DNA of 11,158 nt, from assembly GCA_035306725.1 (NCBI GenBank), contig DATGNN010000264.1, positions 1-11,158 of the forward strand, given 5' to 3'. The notes under the pieces are model-generated. The model worked only from the letters and a program-made list of their open reading frames with translations, did not search any database and was not told the DNA's origin. The stretch is from JAAYEB01 sp035306725. Its GTDB lineage: Bacteria > Fibrobacterota > Chitinivibrionia > Chitinivibrionales > Chitinispirillaceae. Position 1 is the first letter of the stretch; every line of letters starts with the position of its first letter. This document shows positions 6,477 to 11,158 of this stretch, piece by piece. The translations under genes were made by a program, and so were the position numbers.

Positions 6477-8468
6477 TTATACCAGAGGCAGTTTAAAACT
6501 GACCAAAGTGCCTTTGCCTATACCTTTTGATTCGGCTTTGATCCAGCCATTATGATGAAAAATTATTCTTTTAACGATGGCCAGACCTGCACCAGTGCCT
6601 TCGGTATTAATCTGGAGTTTATCAAAAAGACCAAAAATCCGTTCCTGATATCTGGGATCAATTCCAATTCCGTTATCCTGTACATAGAATATTTTCTCGT
6701 TATCAGATGAATATATGCCTATTTTAATATATGGCTCTGGTTGATCACCCATGAATTTCAGGGAGTTTCCAATCAGATTATGAAACAGTTCAAAAAGCTC
6801 TTCCCTGTAACCCATAACATTCGGTAGTTGAGAAGAAATTTCAACAGATACATTCTGCTTTTTTATCTGTTTGCTGTAAGACTTGACAGCTGAAGTTATG
6901 ACAGAATGTATGTTAACTGGTTCAGGTTTTTGGGTTATCCTGCCAATTCGTGTTAAATCGATAAGGGCATTTAAAAGGCGCTGCATGGTTTCGGTTGCTT
7001 TTATAATACGGAGTATATCCTGATGGAGTTGAGTGATATCACCTTTTGTAGCTTCTTCTTCCAGGTATCCCAAAAACCCTTTGATTGTGATTAAAGGGGT
7101 TTTAAGTTCGTGTGATATGGTATATGTAAAACGTTCAAGATCATCATTCTTGATTTCCAGTTCTTTTATCAGCTTGTCTCTTTCCAGTATGGCATTTTTT
7201 TCAGTTGTAGTATCATTAATAATCCCCTCAAGAGCAATCGGAGTTTCTTTTCTACTGAAAATCACTACATTTCTTTGATGCAGCCATCGGTGGCTACCAT
7301 TTTTGTGTATTATTCGGTATTCAAATTTATTTGAGATTATACCCTTAAAAAGTTCTTCCCACTTTTTTTGAAAATTTTCTCTCTGGTATGGATCAACAAT
7401 CCTTGTCAGTAACAGAGAATCCTGATAAAAGCTGATAGGTGAATATCCGGTTAGTATTTCTGCAGCAGGGTTAACGTATTCATAACTGCCTTCAGGTAAA
7501 GACATACGGAAGATCATATCTGGTGAATTTTCTGCCAGGCGTCGGTATCTTTGTTCAGATTTTTCCAGCCGCATACGGATAAAGCGGGATCGGTATAAAA
7601 GCTGTATGATTAAACCAATAAAAATGGTCACAACTGCAGAGGCTATCATGTTGATAAAGAAACGTTGATTATTTTGATCGAGAAGCTGTTTTAAAAGTCC
7701 TTCTTCGTGTGGAGATACACTTACTTTCCAGACCCGTCCCCATGATTTAAGAGAACCAGAAGCATTCTCTTGGGAAAAACGGTTTGAAGATGTGTCAGAT
7801 GAACTCCGTGAGCTAAAAATCATAGTGCCATTTACATAAAGAAATATGTTATTTTTTTGTTTAACCTTGCTGGAGATTACCATTGGCAATAAACGATTCA
7901 GAATAAGGGTGCCGGCAACTGCACCGGAAAATACAGAAGAATCATTTTGTTTTTCGAAAACCGGTTTCAGGAGAGCGATGAGTGAATCACCCTGAGGTGA
8001 AAGAAACACATGCGAAGTTATGGATGAATCACGATAGATTTTTAAAGAATCGAGATATGGTTTGAGATCAAGATCTGTAAGAGGTACTGCGTTATCGTTA
8101 GTTTGTAAAGAAGACCTTAATACAATGTTTCCACTTGAGTCAATATAGGTGATGGCATAAAAGGTCTTTTCGCGTGATATGATTCCTGCTGCATCCCTTA
8201 AAAACTGTTCAATTCGGCTTCTGGGAGGGATGTCTTCCCAAAGTGAAGCCAGATGAGACAGGTCTTTATTTCGTTCATTAAGGAAATCTGATAATTGCAG
8301 TAAAATAATTTCTGCAGTGTTTTCACTTTCATTACGGATATATTGAAAAGATAAATTTCTGGTTTCCCGCCACATCCAGTAAATTCCACTAAAAAGAAAC
8401 AGGAAAACTATTGGAGGAATTATCCAGAGCAGGGTTGCCAAACCCGTTGCGGGCCGGTGATTCATCAT
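6477..8468 (-). CDS. Membrane sensor histidine kinase with extracytoplasmic sensor and PAS domain
   Basis: A 663-residue protein. One membrane helix (about 12-32) and a second (about 271-292) flank a periplasmic or external region of about 238 residues. It resembles Cache/CHASE-type sensors in its pattern (a helix, then FYAITYIDSSGNIVLRS at 103-119) but I cannot name it. A PAS/PAC domain follows (about 304-425: SPDMIFRMS, YVNPAAEILTGYS, HRWLHQRNVVIF). The HisKA helix carries the phospho-acceptor His453 in FTYTISHELKTP. The ATPase domain has Asn568 (N box), DNGIGID (598-604), FGLF (612-615) and GTGAGLA (624-630). All kinase motifs look intact. The tandem ATG ATG start has a weak AAGG site upstream. 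It lies 51 bases after the response regulator gene, so they are very likely co-transcribed. The ligand is unknown. Confidence 0.92.
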   Translation of the reverse strand: MMNHRPATGLATLLWIIPPIVFLFLFSGIYWMWRETRNLSFQYIRNESENTAEIILLQLSDFLNERNKDLSHLASLWEDIPPRSRIEQFLRDAAGIISREKTFYAITYIDSSGNIVLRSSLQTNDNAVPLTDLDLKPYLDSLKIYRDSSITSHVFLSPQGDSLIALLKPVFEKQNDSSVFSGAVAGTLILNRLLPMVISSKVKQKNNIFLYVNGTMIFSSRSSSDTSSNRFSQENASGSLKSWGRVWKVSVSPHEEGLLKQLLDQNNQRFFINMIASAVVTIFIGLIIQLLYRSRFIRMRLEKSEQRYRRLAENSPDMIFRMSLPEGSYEYVNPAAEILTGYSPISFYQDSLLLTRIVDPYQRENFQKKWEELFKGIISNKFEYRIIHKNGSHRWLHQRNVVIFSRKETPIALEGIINDTTTEKNAILERDKLIKELEIKNDDLERFTYTISHELKTPLITIKGFLGYLEEEATKGDITQLHQDILRIIKATETMQRLLNALIDLTRIGRITQKPEPVNIHSVITSAVKSYSKQIKKQNVSVEISSQLPNVMGYREELFELFHNLIGNSLKFMGDQPEPYIKIGIYSSDNEKIFYVQDNGIGIDPRYQERIFGLFDKLQINTEGTGAGLAIVKRIIFHHNGWIKAESKGIGKGTLVSFKLPLV

Positions 8469-8519
8469 TAAATACCTTACATAATAGCTGTTATATAATA
8501 TTCATTCTCATGGATCTGT

Positions 8520-8960
8520 TCAGAGAGGATTGATATTCCATTTAAGCCAGTAGTTTGCCAGGTCAATCATTTCCTGTCTGAAGTCATTAAAATCCAGTGG
8601 TTTAACCAAATAGCTATTTGCATTGAAATAGTATGACCGGATTATATCCGGTTCTGCCATGGAACTTGTTAGAATTACGACCGGTATTGATTTGAGATCT
8701 TCATCTTCCTTAACTTCTTTAAGTACATCCAGACCGTCAATTCTGGGTAACCGAAGATCAAGCAAAATAAGCCTTGGTCGTGGACTAATTATTGGGTCAG
8801 AATAACTTCCACGTCTGAACAGGTAATCTATAGCTGCTTCCCCATTTATCACATGGATTATTTTAACAGGCTTCTTATATTGAGAAAGTCCTCTTCTGGC
8901 TAATAAAGCATGGCTTTCATTATCCTCAACAAGGAGAATTACCGATTCCTCAGTACCCAC
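8520..8960 (-). CDS. Single-domain response regulator (Rcp/CheY-like receiver)
   Basis: A 146-residue receiver domain with no output domain. The acidic pair is Glu12-Asp13 (VEDNE), the phosphorylated residue is Asp68 (LLDLRLPRIDG), the switch Thr is Thr98 (LTSS) and the conserved Lys is Lys120 (LVKP). The YLFRRGSYSDP insert and NANSYLVKPLDFNDF ending are typical of Rcp-type receivers that partner phytochrome-like or PAS-type HisKA kinases. The start is GTG at 8960; AGGGAGAG lies 7 bases upstream, and no ATG fits in frame. The histidine kinase follows 51 bases later, and CheX further down, so phosphorylation by the kinase and dephosphorylation by CheX is a natural guess. The receiver has no DNA-binding part, so the output must go through protein-protein contact or a phosphorelay. 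Confidence 0.93.
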   Translation of the reverse strand: MGTEESVILLVEDNESHALLARRGLSQYKKPVKIIHVINGEAAIDYLFRRGSYSDPIISPRPRLILLDLRLPRIDGLDVLKEVKEDEDLKSIPVVILTSSMAEPDIIRSYYFNANSYLVKPLDFNDFRQEMIDLANYWLKWNINPL

Positions 8961-9013
8961 AAATATTCTCTCCCTTTGATCTGTTAACCACTATATCATT
9001 CAGCTATTCATGC

Positions 9014-9042
9014 AAAAAACACACCTGATCAGTTGTCTGTGT
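9014..9042 (-). terminator. Weak terminator-like hairpin after pyruvate kinase
   Basis: On the minus strand ACACA (9042-9038) can pair with TGTGT (9023-9019), enclosing CTGATCAG, and is followed by a T run (9019-9014). The stem is only 5 bp, so read-through into the response regulator gene is possible. Confidence 0.3.
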
Positions 9043-9050
9043 CTGATAAC

Positions 9051-10484
9051 CTATTCCTGATAACCTGCTTTTTTGATGCGAAGAGAATCGGTTGCCCCCT
9101 GAACGGGAATTGTGCCGCTTAATATTGCTATCATTTCACCTTTTTTAACGAAACCCTCATCTTCCAGAATTTTTTCTGCTTTTGAATGAAGTATACTGAT
9201 ATTGTTTTCAAAAGGGAGCAGAAAGGCGGCTGTATTCCAGGCAAGTGACAGCATTTTTATAATCTGAATATCAGGTGAAAAGGCAAAAAGTGAAGCCTTG
9301 CTTCGTAGTTTGGCCAGATAAAAGGCTGTTTCACCCGAAATTGTAAGAACACATATTGGTATATTACCCAAATCGCGGCTGGCCAGAACGGCTGCCTCAC
9401 AGATTGAAAAGGGTGGATAGTTTTTAATCGACAGGTTTACAATATCTCTGAAAAGGTAGTGACTTGATTCTGTAACGGATGCAATCTTTTTCATCATGTC
9501 TACAGCCTGAGCAGGAAATGAACCAACAGCAGTCTCTCCCGAGAGCATTATGGCATCAGTTCCATCAATTATGGCATTTGCAATATCTGAAGATTCTGCT
9601 CTGGTCGGTAATGGATTATGGATCATTGATTCAAGCATCTGGGTTGCAACTATAACAAGTTTGGCGTTTTGATTTGCTTTTTCAACAAGATCCTTTTGAA
9701 GTATTGGCACCTGCCAGGGTGAAGTTTCTACTCCAAGATCTCCCCTGGCTATCATAATCCCATCGCATCCTTCAAGAATTTCATCAATTGCCCGGGCAGC
9801 TTCAGGTTTTTCAATTTTGGCAATTACCTTAATATTTTTCCTCTTTTCACGAATAATATTTTTCAGTATTTCAAGGTCCTTTCCTGTTCTTACAAAAGAC
9901 ATTGCAATAAACTGTATGTCTTTTTCCAGAATAAAAGAGAGGTCATCGTAATCTTTTTCTGTAAGTGGTGCAATTCCAAGATAAACATCTGGGATATTTA
10001 CACCCTTGTGTGATGAATAGGTTCCGCCTGAAAGAACCGTACAGTGAATATCTCCTGAAGAATCTATACTGTCTACTTCAAGACGAATCGCGCCATCATT
10101 AATCATAATCAACTGGCCGCTTTTAATCCGCAAGGCCAGGTTGGGATAATCTATTGAGATAATAGTGTCTGTTGATAATATATCGCGGTTTGTAACAGTA
10201 ACGGTTGAACCTGTATGTACAGGAACAGCAAAGTCTTCAACTGTTCTTCGAACCCTGAGTTTTGGTCCCTGAAGATCAGCAAGTATACCAGCTGTTCTGT
10301 TAGTAATTTTACATTGTTTCTTTATCGTTTCTATCGCCTCGTTATGAAATTCATGACTCCCGTGAGAAAAATTAAGCCTGAATACATCAACTCCCTGAAG
10401 AAGTAAAGTTTCGATAACGGCAGGGCTGTTGCTGGCTGGTCCGATAGTAGCAATTATTTTTGTTTTTTTCTGAAGTGAATTCAT
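9051..10484 (-). CDS. pyk: Pyruvate kinase, K+-independent sequence type
   Basis: A 477-residue enzyme of normal length. It converts phosphoenolpyruvate and ADP to pyruvate and ATP. Motifs, numbered from the upstream ATG at 10487: KTKIIATIGPAS (8-19), FRLNFSHGS (36-44), DLQGPKLRV (71-79), the active-site VIAKIEKPEA (221-230) with Lys224 and metal ligand Glu226, MIARGDLGVE (245-254) with Asp250, and the signature ATQMLESMIHNPLPTRAE (281-298). The C-terminal domain is complete, and there is no extra PEP-utiliser domain. Leu72, Gln73, Lys76 and Val79 are the residue set of K+-independent pyruvate kinases (Leu113, Gln114, Lys117, hydrophobic 120 in rabbit muscle numbering). I prefer ATG 10484: the AAGGGG site is 5 bases from it but only 2 from ATG 10487. 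The response regulator gene follows 90 bases downstream. Confidence 0.96.
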   Translation of the reverse strand: MNSLQKKTKIIATIGPASNSPAVIETLLLQGVDVFRLNFSHGSHEFHNEAIETIKKQCKITNRTAGILADLQGPKLRVRRTVEDFAVPVHTGSTVTVTNRDILSTDTIISIDYPNLALRIKSGQLIMINDGAIRLEVDSIDSSGDIHCTVLSGGTYSSHKGVNIPDVYLGIAPLTEKDYDDLSFILEKDIQFIAMSFVRTGKDLEILKNIIREKRKNIKVIAKIEKPEAARAIDEILEGCDGIMIARGDLGVETSPWQVPILQKDLVEKANQNAKLVIVATQMLESMIHNPLPTRAESSDIANAIIDGTDAIMLSGETAVGSFPAQAVDMMKKIASVTESSHYLFRDIVNLSIKNYPPFSICEAAVLASRDLGNIPICVLTISGETAFYLAKLRSKASLFAFSPDIQIIKMLSLAWNTAAFLLPFENNISILHSKAEKILEDEGFVKKGEMIAILSGTIPVQGATDSLRIKKAGYQE

Positions 10485-10656
10485 CATTTCCCCTTTTAAT
10501 CAAATTACGTACTGTTTTATTGAAGTTAAGCTTGACGGGTTTCAGGTTATTTATAAGGAGAAATGGTACAAATGGTTTTTCCAGGTAGAAACGTTTTCAA
10601 TCAGTTCGATTCTTGTCCCGTTAATTTGAGTATAGAAGCTCGCTGGTTGATTTTAC

Positions 10657-10694
10657 TGGCAGGTAACAGTCAAATGAGTTTCTGTTACCTGTCA
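10657..10694. repeat. Hairpin in the pyk leader
   Basis: Arms 10657-10669 and 10682-10694 pair over 13 bp (core AGGTAACAG/CTGTTACCT) with one G-T wobble and a 12-nt loop. No U tract follows on the minus strand and only a short TTT follows on plus, so it is not a clear terminator. It lies about 30 bases downstream of the TATAAT on the pyk strand. Confidence 0.65.
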
Positions 10695-10723
10695 TTTCGG
10701 AACATGGGATGTAATTCCTTAAA

Positions 10724-10754
10724 ATTATAGGGGACCACAAGTGTTGCACTGGTC
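10724..10754 (-). promoter_or_regulatory. Candidate pyk -10 box with overlapping upstream dyad
   Basis: TATAAT lies at 10724-10729 on the minus strand. Just upstream, GACCA and TGGTC (10733-10737 and 10750-10754) form a dyad where a -35 box would sit, with inner AGTG/CACT pairing. It could be an operator for a repressor or activator, or the 3' hairpin of the upstream gene. Confidence 0.35.
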
Positions 10755-10832
10755 TTGAAAAAATTTAGAATTTTTAAGCATTCATAATATTGCATACAAA
10801 ACAAAGCATTTTTATCCTGTTTTTGATTTTAA

Positions 10833-11158
10833 TTATTTCGCTGTATTGTTTGATAAAACTATTTCTTTGTATGTTATACATTCTTTATCCAATCCCTGAA
10901 TGACAGCATCTGTACCAGCTGATTTATCACCTGTATAAAATTCAATAAAGGACGAAACGTCTTTGATATTTCGACCAGCAAAGAGATCCAGAAACTCTCT
11001 TTTCTTGAAACTCTGATCCCGTTCTCTTGATCTTTGTATATAGATCCCCTTGATCACTAAATTTGTATCCAGACCAAATACAAACTCAATTGCGCCATAT
11101 TCTCCTTTTTGAGAAGCAGCAATAATAGTACCGATTTGTTTACCATTTTTTCCGGTCA
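10833..11158 (-). CDS. C-terminal part of a probable FMN-binding-domain protein
   Basis: The frame is open through the right window edge and ends at TAA 10833, so about 108 C-terminal residues are visible. The 74-codon stretch from GTG 11057 is only its tail; the frame continues upstream without a stop (GKQIGTIIAASQKGEYG, AIEFVFGLDTN). The pattern resembles the FMN_bind fold of RnfG/NqrC-like and related proteins: a glycine turn after GEYG, a strand with GLDTNLVIKGIYIQ, a charged loop, a REFLDLFAGRN helix, and SAGTDAVIQGL in place of the usual SGATxTSxAV motif, with a Thr where FMN would attach. The match is by pattern only and not strong. There is no obvious terminator before pyk, 345 bases downstream. 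Confidence 0.5.
   Translation of the reverse strand, partial: TGKNGKQIGTIIAASQKGEYGAIEFVFGLDTNLVIKGIYIQRSRERDQSFKKREFLDLFAGRNIKDVSSFIEFYTGDKSAGTDAVIQGLDKECITYKEIVLSNNTAK

Larger units (their letters stand above)
10485..10832 (-). other. Spacer and probable pyk promoter/leader
   Basis: No supported gene. For minus-strand transcription of pyk it holds a perfect TATAAT (10724-10729) with no good -35 box, and two dyads near it, listed separately. A plus-strand frame of 55 codons (10563-10730) crosses the larger hairpin and is unlikely to be a gene. Confidence 0.5.

Noticed and set aside
9043..9066. 10-bp direct repeat CTGATAACCT, two copies with a 4-base spacer at the pyk stop
   Set aside because: Too short to be an attachment site or a repeat array; only two copies and no mobile gene nearby.
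10594..10606. T-loop-like GTTCGATTC that might mark a tRNA
   Set aside because: The flanking bases do not form a T stem, and no acceptor or anticodon arm could be found.
10563..10730. Plus-strand frame of 55 codons preceded by AAGGAG
   Set aside because: The AAGGAG is only 2 bases from the ATG, the frame crosses the pyk leader hairpin, the product has no recognisable family and the pyk promoter region lies on the other strand.

Overview
The window is AT-rich DNA, clearly bacterial, with nine protein genes (two cut by the window ends). The gene content suggests a Gram-negative anaerobe or facultative anaerobe: a ferredoxin-type 2-oxoacid oxidoreductase, a plant/cyanobacterial-like GlgC, a K+-independent-type pyruvate kinase, an Rcp-like single-domain response regulator and CheX. 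This mix would fit the FCB group (Fibrobacterota, Ignavibacteria-like) or Spirochaetes, but that is inference and the phylum is unresolved. I saw no tRNA, rRNA, CRISPR array, transposase or phage gene.

Layout. Positions 1-815 (minus): the N-terminal 271 residues of a fused gamma-alpha 2-oxoacid:ferredoxin oxidoreductase subunit. A divergent AT-rich spacer (816-1287) follows and holds a perfect 21-bp inverted repeat. Positions 1288-3009 (plus): family X DNA polymerase with PHP domain. It converges on a YsnF-like PRC-barrel/DUF2382 protein (3135-3800, minus) across a 14-bp-stem terminator that can work in both directions. After a second divergent spacer comes glgC (4179-5447, plus), closed by a 22-bp-stem terminator. 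The rest of the window is on the minus strand. In order of transcription it reads: C-terminal end of an FMN-binding-domain-like protein (10833-11158), pyruvate kinase (9051-10484), single-domain response regulator (8520-8960), membrane PAS histidine kinase (6477-8468) and CheX-like phosphatase (5820-6308).

How they fit together. KorA, Pyk and GlgC are central carbon enzymes: 2-oxoacid oxidation with ferredoxin, the last step of glycolysis, and glycogen synthesis. PolX (repair) and the YsnF-like protein (stress-linked family) are maintenance genes. The response regulator, kinase and CheX form a compact signalling set: a sensor, an output-less receiver and a candidate receiver phosphatase, with no other chemotaxis gene in view. 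This trio is the most interesting functional unit here. Most of the window is ordinary chromosome, and no clear novel defence or mobile system was found.
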